From Neolewinella maritima (lineage in GTDB: Bacteria; Bacteroidota; Bacteroidia; Chitinophagales; Saprospiraceae), in assembly GCF_923081025.1 (NCBI RefSeq), contig NZ_CAKLPZ010000001.1, positions 434,001 through 498,000 of the forward strand: a stretch of 64,000 nucleotides of DNA, in the 5' to 3' direction. Under the pieces are notes generated by a model. The model was given only the letters and a program-made list of their open reading frames with translations. It did no database searches and was not told where the DNA came from. The position numbers and the translations under genes are program-made. Positions 27,244-35,388 of the stretch are shown one piece after another (the first letter of the stretch is position 1; every line of letters begins with the position of its first letter).

Positions 27244-28623
27244 ATGTCTACCGCCACACTATCCGGTTCTTCACTTGATTCTCTCGCCGAACGCCTCCGC
27301 GGCACCATCGTCACCCCCGAGCACGACCACTACCACGACACCCGCAAGGTGTACAACGGGATGATCGACAAACGCCCCGCCTTCTTCGTCATGTGCACGG
27401 ACGTAGCCGACGTCATCGCGGCGGTCAACTATGGCCGGGAGCAGGGCATCTCCATAGCCGTGAGGGGCGGCGGCCACAACGGCGGCGGGCTGGGCCTCTG
27501 CGACGACGGCATGGTGATCGACCTGTCGGGCATCAAGTTCGTCCGCGTCGACCCCTCCGACAACACCGTACGGGTGGGCGGCGGCAACCTCTGGGGGGAA
27601 GTCGACCACGCTACCCATCCCTTCGGGCTGGCGGTGCCGGCGGGCATCATCTCGTCCACCGGCGTTGGCGGACTGACCCTGGGCGGTGGGGTAGGGCACC
27701 TCTCGCGGAAGTACGGCCTGACGATCGACAACCTGCTGGAGGCGGACATGGTGCTGGCCGACGGATCCTGCGTCACGGTGGACGCCGAGCGGCACGCGGA
27801 CCTCTTCTGGGCGATCCGCGGCGGCGGTGGCAACTTCGGGATCGTGACCAGCTTCAAGTTTCAGGCGCACTACCAGCCCACGGTGATCGCGGGCCCGACC
27901 TTCTGGCCCATTGAACGCACCGAGGAGATCATGGCCTGGTACGACGATTCCATCCACGCCGCGCCGGACGACCTGAACGGCTTCGTGGCCACCATGGTGG
28001 TACCGGGACCGCCCTTCCCCGCCGAGCTACATGGGAAGCCGGTGTGCGGCATCGTCTGGTGCTACACCGGTGCGGAAGCCGACTTTGAAGAACTGTTTGC
28101 GCCGGTGCGGGGCCTGGAACCCATCTTCGAGCACGTCGGTGAGATGCCGTATCCCGCGGTACAGTGCCTCTTCGATCCCATGCTGCCCCACGGACTGCAG
28201 TGGTACTGGCGCGGCGACTTCTTCAACGAAATCACCGAGGGGGCACGCCGGGAGCACCGGACCTTCGGCTGCAAAATCCCCACGGCCCTGTCGCAGATGC
28301 ACTTGTACCCCATCAGCGGCGCGGCCGGGCGGGTATCCCCCGATGCCACGGCCTGGGCCTACCGGGACGCCCGCTACGCTGGCGTGGTGGTGGGCATCGA
28401 TCCCGACCCCGGCAATGCCGGCACCATCACCGACTGGTGCAAGGACTACTGGAATGCGCTGCACCCCCACTCCAGCGGCGGTGCCTACTCCAACTTCATG
28501 ATGGACGAGGGGCAGGAGCGCATCCGCGCCAGCTACCGCCACAACTATGACCGCCTGGTAACCGTCAAGCGGAAGTACGACCCGGAGAACCTGTTCCGGG
28601 TGAATCAGAACATCCGGCCCTAA
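27244..28623 (+). CDS. FAD-linked oxidoreductase, BBE/PCMH type
   Basis: 459 residues. The PCMH FAD-binding domain (about 30-215) has ISIAVRGGGHNGGGLGL, where the His is the usual covalent 8-alpha flavin site, and GIISSTGVGGLTLGGGVGHL with SRKYGLTIDNLLEADMVLADG and FWAIRGGGGNFGIVTSF. The C-terminal berberine-bridge segment ends YDRLVTVKRKYDPENLFRVN. The Cys of bicovalent members in this region is Ile here (GLTIDN), so single attachment is likely. Such enzymes oxidise sugars, alcohols or alkaloids with O2. The ATG at 27244 is used; TAGCTTTA at 27189 is a likely promoter box. It is paired with the AraC regulator. Confidence 0.9.
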   Translation: MSTATLSGSSLDSLAERLRGTIVTPEHDHYHDTRKVYNGMIDKRPAFFVMCTDVADVIAAVNYGREQGISIAVRGGGHNGGGLGLCDDGMVIDLSGIKFVRVDPSDNTVRVGGGNLWGEVDHATHPFGLAVPAGIISSTGVGGLTLGGGVGHLSRKYGLTIDNLLEADMVLADGSCVTVDAERHADLFWAIRGGGGNFGIVTSFKFQAHYQPTVIAGPTFWPIERTEEIMAWYDDSIHAAPDDLNGFVATMVVPGPPFPAELHGKPVCGIVWCYTGAEADFEELFAPVRGLEPIFEHVGEMPYPAVQCLFDPMLPHGLQWYWRGDFFNEITEGARREHRTFGCKIPTALSQMHLYPISGAAGRVSPDATAWAYRDARYAGVVVGIDPDPGNAGTITDWCKDYWNALHPHSSGGAYSNFMMDEGQERIRASYRHNYDRLVTVKRKYDPENLFRVNQNIRP

Positions 28624-28736
28624 GGGGGTGGGGGGGAGCGGTGGGAAGCGCCAGCGAGCGCACCGGATGAACCTCCCGCGATGAAGCATGACTGGTACAA
28701 TAGATTTTTAATGGGCCAGCGTATTGTAGCCTTCCC

Positions 28737-28889
28737 CAAAAACTGGACAACTCATAATCCACTAAATTCGAGTTGTTATGAAGAAATCAACGTTTTCGGA
28801 AAGCCAGATTGTTAAGGCCCTCAGGGAGGTCACACGGTGGACGAGGTCGCGCGCGAACAGCACGTGACATCTTCCACCGTGCTGTATTA
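28737..28889 (+). mobile_element. 5' remnant of an IS3-family element
   Basis: AAACTGGACAACTCATAATC marks a probable left end, then an OrfA start at 28778 reads MKKSTFSESQIVKALREV. After a frameshift near 28830 the expected helix-turn-helix continues as HTVDEVAREQHVTSSTVLYY. The sequence breaks off at 28889, exactly where duplication copy B starts. OrfB and the right end are absent. The remainder of 28624-28736 contains no gene. Confidence 0.8.
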
Positions 28890-29396
28890 TAGAAGTCATT
28901 CTCAAAGGCGACGCCAAAGCCTAGATACTCCGTGTGAAAGGCCTTGCTTTCCGCTAGCTTCTCGGTGATAATTCCTGCGTTGAGTTTCATGCATGGGATC
29001 TTTGTGTGGTTGGGAGGGCTATGAAGTTATTGGGTGTGGGCTGAATATGCAATTCTAATGTCGAGGATTGTGCTGTTGAAAATGTCTAGCTTTTGGCTAA
29101 GAGCCTATACTGTTGGTGTATATACATCACCCAAATCGTTGGCTCAGCTTCGGGTACAGTGTGGGTAGTTCGTCCTCGTCCCAGTGACCCCACCCTTTAA
29201 AGCGTGACCACTGATAACTAGAAAATCTGGCCAATCTAGCTGCTTTTAACTACACCGGAGCAGCATGAAAAAATCAACATCTGCCGAGGTCCCGATGCCT
29301 ATCGGCAATCCAATAATCGCTCAGCACGCTGATGGATTAGCAAGGCAGTAGGTCACGGCACGAGCCGCCTCACGGCCGGACGGGGACACTATGCTT
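28890..29396. repeat. 0.5-kb direct duplication, copy B
   Basis: Second copy of 23451-23960, in the same orientation, differing by scattered substitutions and small indels. It begins at the break of the IS3 remnant and ends near the CACGGCACGAGCCGCCTCAC segment. No gene other than the truncated VOC fragment is visible from here to 29669. Confidence 0.9.
28891..28990 (-). pseudogene. Truncated VOC-family gene fragment
   Basis: The first 34 codons of the VOC gene (MKLNAGIITEKLAESKAFHT, EYLGFGVAFENDFY) are present with two substitutions relative to the full copy at 23171-23551. The frame then runs antisense into the IS3 remnant. This is a non-functional fragment produced by the duplication. Confidence 0.9.
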
Positions 29397-29476
29397 TAAA
29401 GATACGGAATGGACGACGCGACCGGAAAACAGCGCTAATCCGAGGCGGAGCCGGCAGCTCACATACCCCAAATTCC

Positions 29477-29510
29477 CTTAGCTTAATGGAGTTGGGCGCA
29501 GTGTTGGGCG
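29477..29510 (+). other. Two-box site X2, attC-arm-like
   Basis: CTTAGCTTAATGGA then GTTGGGC, GCAGT, GTTGGGC. Both boxes fit the integron GTTRRRY core consensus and are 5 nt apart. The 5' part (CTTAGCTTWA) is shared with X1. It lies 160 bp beyond the stop of the minus-strand lipoprotein gene. Confidence 0.45.
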
Positions 29511-29669
29511 AATCCTTCTAAAGATGATTTAGTAAGTACGATAAAACTTTATGCAAAACCGTTGGCTTTAAGCAAAAAGTCATTCAATATTCCTACGCAG
29601 TCATAATGTTTTGTAGATATACCTGAGGATAGTTGATAAATATTTATGTATCAATTCAAGTATACTTCC

Positions 29670-30098
29670 CTAGTCAAGCATGCGATATCCGTACGCGGAG
29701 GGATTAACATAGAGCTGGCGAAACTCTGTTCCATTATAAACATTCTGAACTACAGTCCAACCTTTGATCTCATCACCTTGGAAGGTAATTTTGTGCTCCA
29801 ATCTCAGTTCAATCGTGTCGCAATAGACTCTGTAAAATATATGATCGATTCCACGGAATTTTTGCCCGACGTTGAAGCATTCAATATTTTGAGGGACATT
29901 CCGTGCTACGCAGAACGTACTGTGATTACCTGTGAGTCCCCAAGTTTTAATTCCGATTAAAAGACTATCACCATGGCTATTTTTGAACTTGGCATAATCA
30001 TACTGAATGTAAGATGTGGAATCGGGCCTAGAACACGATGAGAATGCTGTGGACGCTATTAACACACAACTTGTTAAGAACCTGTTTTTTAGGAACAT
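29670..30098 (-). CDS. AT-rich hypothetical lipoprotein
   Basis: 142 residues. The signal sequence LTSCVLIASTAFSSCSRPDS ends in a lipobox (FSSC). The mature part is small and beta-rich (SYIQYDYAKFKNSHGDSLLI, DTIELRLEHKITFQGDEIKG) and has no family I recognise. Base composition is AT-rich and unlike the chromosomal core. The neighbouring DUF5063 gene lies 72 bp upstream on the same strand, so they may be co-transcribed. Confidence 0.65.
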   Translation of the reverse strand: MFLKNRFLTSCVLIASTAFSSCSRPDSTSYIQYDYAKFKNSHGDSLLIGIKTWGLTGNHSTFCVARNVPQNIECFNVGQKFRGIDHIFYRVYCDTIELRLEHKITFQGDEIKGWTVVQNVYNGTEFRQLYVNPSAYGYRMLD

Positions 30099-30169
30099 AT
30101 CAAAGATTGATTGATGGTATTGCCTAGATTATGACTGATACCAATGGCCGATAGAATTTTACCAGTTTA

Positions 30170-30634
30170 TCAATTGTCAAATTCTCTGAAGTTTATATAA
30201 TTTAATAAACTTACAAGATGATATCGAGTGTGAGTATTGAAAATTAGTTCGAAATACCATAATGCATCATCTGCACTATTGTTTTGATTCCTCCATTTCA
30301 CCTCCAATAAATCATTAATAATTTCTGAGATGTCCTCTATCGCATCACCAGTTAGAATAATTGGTTTTTCATTGACCGGTACATTGCTTGATACAGTATG
30401 ATAAAAACTATAGTCTTGAAAGTTTGAACGAACATTCTCAGTAATTCTAGGATAATGGTCATTCCTCTTGAAACCATCGTATTCAAATTGATCAAATTGA
30501 TAATTGATTTCAAAGAATTTTGAATAGAGCTTTACAAGGTTTAATTCTAAGTCTTTATCCTTACCATCAATCTCAATTTGACCGTCCAGTCCATATTTAA
30601 TTATTTCATCAATTATGTTTTCTAAATATTCCAT
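30170..30634 (-). CDS. DUF5063-like protein
   Basis: 154 residues, acidic and helical. The layout fits DUF5063: an N-terminal helix with LNLVKLYSKFFEINYQFDQF, a Tyr-rich centre NFQDYSFYHTVSS, the region EDISEIINDLLEVKWRNQNN, and a C-terminal ALWYFELIFNTHTRYHLVSL. Family members are often found beside secreted toxins or as lone accessory genes, and an immunity-like role has been suggested from context; nothing here shows a toxin. It is AT-rich and lies in the second island. Confidence 0.65.
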   Translation of the reverse strand: MEYLENIIDEIIKYGLDGQIEIDGKDKDLELNLVKLYSKFFEINYQFDQFEYDGFKRNDHYPRITENVRSNFQDYSFYHTVSSNVPVNEKPIILTGDAIEDISEIINDLLEVKWRNQNNSADDALWYFELIFNTHTRYHLVSLLNYINFREFDN

Positions 30635-30792
30635 GCCTCAAAAACAGAATTCATTAAGGATGAGTAAACCTGTTAATAGAACATCATTTCGGATATAATA
30701 TTTTCTTGGTCTGGAAGAACCTTCACACACAATTTTGACAGTGAGTAACACTTGGATAGTCATTGTTTCTTGCAGAAGGGAATTCTATTGGG

Positions 30793-30812
30793 GACCGCCT
30801 CTAATGGCGGTC
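30793..30812. terminator. Small hairpin between island genes
   Basis: GACCGCC and GGCGGTC form a 7-bp stem with a 6-nt loop. No clear T-run follows, so termination is possible but not certain. The 30635-30968 gap otherwise holds only this hairpin and the one at 30905. Confidence 0.4.
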
Positions 30813-30904
30813 TGTTGTGTACCAAATACCTAGGTTACAGAAGTCAACCTACGTGGGTAACACTTTCTAAAATTACGATTATTATCCTTGTTTTCCTTTC
30901 CTGT

Positions 30905-30959
30905 GCCCGGGGCCTAGCTTCCTGAGGGCTGTAGGCCGGAAGGAAGCCAGGCCCCGGGC
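30905..30959. terminator. Strong GC-rich hairpin after the IS481-type fragment
   Basis: GCCCGGGGCCT pairs with AGGCCCCGGGC (11 bp), extended by an inner GCTTCC/GGAAGC stem. GTTTTT follows about 6 nt downstream on the plus strand. It lies just beyond the 3' end of the minus-strand transposase fragment. Confidence 0.6.
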
Positions 30960-30968
30960 GCCGCGTTT

Positions 30969-31376
30969 TTAGTCCTTGCGGCTACGTGCCACCCGGTCCC
31001 GACTCCGCTGCGGAAAGTCACGATCCGACATCAAACGGTAGTAGCGACCACTTTCGATCTGCTCGCCTAGTTCAAGGAAGCCCAAGCATACCTGGCGGTA
31101 GTAGACTTCGTAAACCAACTCGCTGATCTGCTTGATGCCGACCCATTTATCCCGCAGCCCCCGGCTCACCATGATCCACTCATCGTGGCCCCAGCGCACT
31201 GCTCCCCCCTTCAGTACCCTACGGACCGACACGGTCTCATCGTACTCCGGCGGCTTCACTCGCTCGCAGTACGCAACCGCTGAGGCAGAGTAGACTTCCG
31301 AGGGGTAGCGTCGGTCCAGGCTGTAGTGCGGCCGCCGGTGGTTGTAAAAGTCGACGAACCCGGGCATTGACAGCAA
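30969..31376 (-). pseudogene. 3' fragment of an IS481/rve-type transposase
   Basis: 135 codons remain. FVDFYNHRRPHYSLDRRYPS is the end of the rve catalytic core, carrying the conserved NxxRPHxxL motif. The C-terminal add-on domain (GGAVRWGHDEWIMVSRGLRD, KWVGIKQISELVYEVYYRQV) is typical of IS481-group integrases. The DD part and N-terminal HTH are missing upstream of 31376. GC-rich DNA here contrasts with the AT-rich genes on both sides, so it came in separately. Confidence 0.75.
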
Positions 31377-31409
31377 TCACCAGCTTCAAATGCCCCCGCC
31401 CCGGTTGAC

Positions 31410-31432
31410 GTTGGGCGCGGTGTTCGGCGAAA
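31410..31432 (+). other. Two-box site X3, attC-arm-like
   Basis: GTTGGGC, GCGGT, GTTCGGC, then GAAA. The segment GTTCGGCGAAA is perfectly inverted at X4 (32482-32492), about 1.05 kb away, so X3 and X4 bracket the two small membrane-protein genes. Confidence 0.45.
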
Positions 31433-31567
31433 TTTTTATATCTACCAAATACAATCTTTTATTTGCGAAATCATTACTTACTCTTTTTATCGATGTCTTT
31501 CATTCCTGTAGCCTTCTTACGTATTGCGTTTTGATCTGTTTTATTCAGAACAGCCTCTTTCGTTTGC

Positions 31568-31861
31568 TCATAGAAAATTTTTCCATTCCATCTGTATTCT
31601 GCGCCTCTTAATAAAGTACCTTTTAATGATAAACAACCAAATTACCCCAAATCCTATAGCTGAAATTTGCTTAAATTCTATGCTTCGATGAAATACTATT
31701 GTGATTACAGTAATATACGTTATGATAGTTGCATACATAATTAGGTGCCAAATCAAGTCACCCAGGCCCCAACCAAAGGACACGTGTTTATAATACTTAC
31801 TTAGCAAGCATATAATAGCGCCAAAGAGTACAATTAAAATATTTAATAGTGTCCACCCCAT
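31568..31861 (-). CDS. Small AT-rich membrane protein
   Basis: 97 residues with three hydrophobic helices (LLNILIVLFGAIICLLS, HLIMYATIITYITVITIVF, QISAIGFGVIWLFIIKRYF) and a basic C-terminus. No family recognised. It lies 97 bp downstream of a second small membrane-protein gene on the same strand, within the segment bracketed by X3 and X4. Its small size and position make it probable cargo; function unknown. Confidence 0.55.
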   Translation of the reverse strand: MGWTLLNILIVLFGAIICLLSKYYKHVSFGWGLGDLIWHLIMYATIITYITVITIVFHRSIEFKQISAIGFGVIWLFIIKRYFIKRRRIQMEWKNFL

Positions 31862-31958
31862 ACCAAATTATAATGTATATGTTACTGCGTGTAAACATTG
31901 TATTCTTGATTTTCCTTTCATCATATTGTTACTATTATAAGTGCGATTCCAATTCGAG

Positions 31959-32291
31959 CTAAAATATCCGAGAAAATTTGCTTATGACGCTTTGAAATAG
32001 GCTTAAAGCAAAAATTACAATAGGCAAGATAATACCTATAATGAATCTTCTTTGCCTCGTGGTCAAATATTTGTAGAGAGATATCATCAGCAAGCCTAAA
32101 CAACTAACAAGGATCAGAATAACAGATATGGTTTTAATCTTATGTGCCTCTCGAACTGTAAGGTAGTCATTGGTAGAATTAAACTGTAAATCAGAAAGGC
32201 TGTACCAATTATTTAATACATCTTGTTCGATAAACAGCTTATACAATATTAGAATAGTTACTATTACTAAAAACGTCACATAGGTTTTCAT
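31959..32291 (-). CDS. Small AT-rich membrane protein
   Basis: 110 residues. One N-terminal helix (VTFLVIVTILILYKLFI), a polar segment of about 35 residues, then two helices (TISVILILVSCLGLLMISLY, FIIGIILPIVIFALSLFQSV). No family recognised. It is first of the pair bracketed by X3 and X4. The ATG at 32291 is the only strong start. Confidence 0.55.
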   Translation of the reverse strand: MKTYVTFLVIVTILILYKLFIEQDVLNNWYSLSDLQFNSTNDYLTVREAHKIKTISVILILVSCLGLLMISLYKYLTTRQRRFIIGIILPIVIFALSLFQSVISKFSRIF

Positions 32292-32481
32292 AACTCTAGT
32301 ATCGAAATGATTCTGTAGAATAGCTTGAATGATAGAACCATATCAAAAGACGGTTTAGTGCCTGCTCCTGTAGGAATTGAATGCAGCAATCAACAATTCA
32401 ATTCAAGAAGTAAATCTATAGCAGCTTGAGCGCCATTTTGAATTGTGCCTTTTTTAGTATTATCGGCTTGAATGCCGGTCG

Positions 32482-32504
32482 TTTCGCCGAACAAGCGGAC
32501 TAAC
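32482..32504 (-). other. Two-box site X4, attC-arm-like, inverted to X3
   Basis: On the plus strand TTTCGCCGAAC, then AAGCG, then GACTAAC. Read on the minus strand this is GTTAGTC, CGCTT, GTTCGGC, the same box-5-nt-box layout as X1-X3. The outer 11 bp are a perfect inverted copy of X3. Confidence 0.45.
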
Positions 32505-32538
32505 GCATTGCGTGTAGCCCCCCAATCTACGTCAACAT

Positions 32539-32609
32539 CTTGACGTGAATACACCACTTGACGTTGTTCCCCACTTGACGTGAATACACCACCCGTATGT
32601 TGTATTCAC
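32539..32609. repeat. 19-bp direct repeat plus inverted repeat
   Basis: CTTGACGTGAATACACCAC occurs at 32539-32557 and 32574-32592, a 35-bp period. The second copy overlaps an inverted repeat, GTGAATACA (32580-32588) with TGTATTCAC (32601-32609). It lies at the GC/AT border 120 bp beyond the 3' end of the VWA gene. A protein-binding or recombination site is possible. The rest of 32292-32731 has no visible gene. Confidence 0.8.
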
Positions 32610-32731
32610 GCAATAGAACCGCCTCAATCGATGCGTCACGGCTCCGCCCCCCATGCGTCGAAACACCAGCCCTGTACCATACCCCAGTTGTCTCCACGTA
32701 GCACCGCTAAAAATAAAACACCCAACCCACC

Positions 32732-33832
32732 TCACCCATACAACGCCCGCGCCAACACCTCCGGAAACGCCCCCGGCGTACTCGCAAACGGCTTCAACCC
32801 CAACTCCGTCAGTAGCGCAGCTACATCGTGGTCGTAGGCCGGAGCCCCCTGGTCATTCAAGGCCAGCACGGGGAGGAAAGTGAGGCCGGTATTCACCAGA
32901 CGGCGTACGCTGTGCAGCATATTGGGTACCGAGCCGCCTTCGAACAGATCACTCAGCAGCACCAGGACGGTATCGCGGGGAGCTACGTTGAGCTGCTCGG
33001 CGTACTTGAGGGCGCGACCGATATCGGTGCCGCCGCCGAGTTGGAGGGCGAATAGTAGCTCGATGGGGTCGGGCAACTGGGCGGTGAGGTCGACGACGCT
33101 GGTGTCGAAGGCGACGATGTGGGTCTTCACGCTGGGTAGACTAGCCAGCACGCAGGATAGTACCCCGGCATACACCACCGAAGTGGCCATGGAGCCGCTC
33201 TGGTCGATGAGCAGAATGATGTGTTTGAGGCTGGCCTTGCTGCGCTTTTGTCCGCGTAGGCTCACCGGCAACACCGTCCGGTACTGCGGCTGGTAGTGCT
33301 TCATGTTGACGCGGATGGTCTGGTCCCAGTCGATGTCGCTGGGGCGCGGACGCCGGGTGCGCGACTGACTCCGCCGCCGCCCCGCAAAGGCCTGCTGCAG
33401 GGGGTGCCGCAGCTGCCGCTCGATCTCCTCTACTACGCGGCGCACGACCGTCCGGGCGGTTTCCCGACTGCGCTCGGGCAGTACGTTCTTCAGCGTCAGC
33501 AGGGTGCCGATCAGGTTGACGTCGGGGGTGATGGTCTCGAGGAGTTCCGGTTCCAGGAGCATCTGCTGCAGGCCCAGTCGTTCGAGGGCGTCGCGCTGCA
33601 GGAGCTGTACGGTGTCGGTAGGGAAGTACTTGCGGATATCGCCGAGCCAGCGGTTGACGTTCGGACTGGAGGCCCCCAGCCCGCCCTTGCGCTCGTCAGA
33701 GCCGTAGAGCGCTTCCAGGGTAGCGTCCATGCCGGCGGCGCGGGCGGGGAGCTCGGGACCACCGTCCGCACCCTGTGCGTCCTGCCCGAGGATGAGCCGC
33801 CACTTGCGCTGGTATTCGTCGTAGTCGCTCAT
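32732..33832 (-). CDS. VWA-domain protein of the DUF5682-associated type
   Basis: 366 residues, cytoplasmic, no signal. The N-terminal half is helical and charged (RWLGDIRKYFPTDTVQLLQR). The C-terminal half is a von Willebrand A domain with an intact MIDAS: IILLIDQSGSMATSVVYAG, GGGTDIGRALKYAEQL and VLVLLSDLFEGG. In other genomes this type is encoded with a MoxR AAA ATPase, DUF5682, DUF5691 and SWIM-finger proteins; only DUF5682 is nearby here. The start overlaps the serine-hydrolase stop in TGATG, so the two are translationally coupled. Downstream lies the IS-rich island, which may have removed partner genes. Confidence 0.8.
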   Translation of the reverse strand: MSDYDEYQRKWRLILGQDAQGADGGPELPARAAGMDATLEALYGSDERKGGLGASSPNVNRWLGDIRKYFPTDTVQLLQRDALERLGLQQMLLEPELLETITPDVNLIGTLLTLKNVLPERSRETARTVVRRVVEEIERQLRHPLQQAFAGRRRSQSRTRRPRPSDIDWDQTIRVNMKHYQPQYRTVLPVSLRGQKRSKASLKHIILLIDQSGSMATSVVYAGVLSCVLASLPSVKTHIVAFDTSVVDLTAQLPDPIELLFALQLGGGTDIGRALKYAEQLNVAPRDTVLVLLSDLFEGGSVPNMLHSVRRLVNTGLTFLPVLALNDQGAPAYDHDVAALLTELGLKPFASTPGAFPEVLARALYG

Positions 33833-35358
33833 CAGGATCCGGCTGCGGCAGTGAGGATGCGGGAGACGAGCCCGTCGAAGTCCGTGACCTTGTCCTCCCC
33901 GTGCCCCAGGCGGGCGATCACCATATTCCGACTAGGGACGATGAACACCCGCTGGTCCTGAAAGCCCCGCATCATGTAGGCGTCTGCGGGTAGGGCGGGT
34001 ATATCCGGTCCGGGGAGCCAGAGGTGGCCGCCGTACACGCCCTCGCTGCCCGCGGCGGGCTCGCGCATGAAGTCGACCCAGCCGGCCGGCAGGAGGGTGT
34101 CGCCGTCCCATACGCCGTCCTGCAGCATCAGCTGACCGAGCCGCGCCCAGTCGCGGGCCGTGGCCCAACCGTAGCTGCTGCCTACGGGCCGACCGCTCTG
34201 GTCGGGTTCGATGAGCAGGGAGGGGGCCACCTTGCCGAAAACGGAGTCGATCAGGCCATAGAGCGCGTCGTTGCCGCCCACCTCCCGGCGCAGGTACTCC
34301 ATCAGGATGTTGGAGGTGCCACTGGAGTAGGCCCAGTAGGTGCCGGGTAGTTCGGTGAGCTGACTGCGTAGGGCGAAGTCGGCAAAGTCGGGCCGCTCGT
34401 GCAGCATGACGGTGGCATCAGTGAGGGTGCCGTAGCCCTCGTTCCAGGCCAGGCCGGAGTTCATGTGCAGCAGGTCGGCCAGACTGATCTCCCGCCGCTT
34501 ATCCGTCCACAGCTCCGGGAACAGCCCCCGTCGTCCGCCGACGGTTGCGAAGCTTCCTTTGTCGGCCGACGGGGTGGGGGTTAGGGTGCCGACGAGGAGG
34601 CCGGTCAGGGTCTTCGTCATCGACCAGCCGAGCAGGGGAGTGTTCGCCGTATATCCCTCCGCGTAGCGCTCGGCTACCAGCTTGCCATCCTGCAGAATGA
34701 CTATGCCGCGGGCGCTGCCGCCGGGGACGGGCTGCATGCCGTAGTCAAGGGCAGCTTCGAGTTCGGAAGAGTACCGTTGATCTGCGACGTCGACCGTACT
34801 GTCCCTGCCGGTAAGAAAAAAAGCTTCCGGTTCGGCGGCAAAATAGCTTGCACCTGCGGACCCGCCCCACAAGAGTGCCGTGTCCAGAGGCGCACGGTAT
34901 GAGCCTGTAGGCAGCGGCATAACTAGCGGCGGATAGGCCGTCCAGCTTGCATCCAGCCAGGGAGTAGGATAGTCCTCGTCAGTGATCAGGGTACAACCGA
35001 TGCCCCGTCGGTAAACCGCTCGTCGCTCGATTATGCCGAATAGCGAACTCGTCACCTGCTTGGGTAGGAATAACCCAAATGCCTGTGGGGATATCTGTGG
35101 AAGTTCTTCGAGCAGTTCCTCAGGTATAAGGTTGCTATCCACCGTTAGTCCGTACCAGCCCAGCACGCTAAAATTCAGGTCATTGCTGCTGATCTCGTCC
35201 AGCGCCCGGCCCTGCAGGAAGTGGCAGCTGCAGGCGTGTTTGGCTGCGTAGCCCCCGCCGATACTTAGTATGGGCCGCAGCCAGAGGAAGGCCGAAAACA
35301 GCAGGATGGCGAGCAGACTAAGGCCTGCGAGCCAGCGCGTGGTGGGGGAGGTGGGCAT
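33832..35358 (-). CDS. Membrane-anchored serine hydrolase (class C beta-lactamase fold)
   Basis: 508 residues. An N-terminal signal anchor (WLAGLSLLAILLFSAFLWL) is followed by an unusual 190-residue extension with ACSCHFLQGRALDEISSNDL, then the beta-lactamase-related domain: LGWSMTKTLTGLLVG (SxxK, Ser near residue 245), TYWAYSSGTSNILMEY (YxS/N) and MMRGFQDQRVFIVPSRNMVI (HG-equivalent region). Such proteins are esterases, peptidases or PBP-like enzymes. The ATG at 35358 is chosen because the longer frame runs into the divergent gene, and TATCTTTG ends 4 nt upstream. It is coupled to the VWA gene. Confidence 0.85.
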   Translation of the reverse strand: MPTSPTTRWLAGLSLLAILLFSAFLWLRPILSIGGGYAAKHACSCHFLQGRALDEISSNDLNFSVLGWYGLTVDSNLIPEELLEELPQISPQAFGLFLPKQVTSSLFGIIERRAVYRRGIGCTLITDEDYPTPWLDASWTAYPPLVMPLPTGSYRAPLDTALLWGGSAGASYFAAEPEAFFLTGRDSTVDVADQRYSSELEAALDYGMQPVPGGSARGIVILQDGKLVAERYAEGYTANTPLLGWSMTKTLTGLLVGTLTPTPSADKGSFATVGGRRGLFPELWTDKRREISLADLLHMNSGLAWNEGYGTLTDATVMLHERPDFADFALRSQLTELPGTYWAYSSGTSNILMEYLRREVGGNDALYGLIDSVFGKVAPSLLIEPDQSGRPVGSSYGWATARDWARLGQLMLQDGVWDGDTLLPAGWVDFMREPAAGSEGVYGGHLWLPGPDIPALPADAYMMRGFQDQRVFIVPSRNMVIARLGHGEDKVTDFDGLVSRILTAAAGS

Positions 35359-35388
35359 GGGCCAAAGATAAGCTTCTACCTTAGCCGC
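35359..35388. promoter_or_regulatory. Ultra-compact divergent promoter pair
   Basis: Only 30 bp separate two start codons. On the minus strand TATCTTTG (35363-35370) ends 4 nt before the ATG at 35358. On the plus strand TACCTTAG (35377-35384) ends 4 nt before the ATG at 35389. The two boxes are 6 bp apart, so each promoter's upstream part lies inside the other gene. Confidence 0.65.

Noticed and set aside
29646-29960. 104-codon plus-strand frame
   Set aside because: It overlaps the minus-strand lipoprotein gene, which has a proper signal and lipobox.
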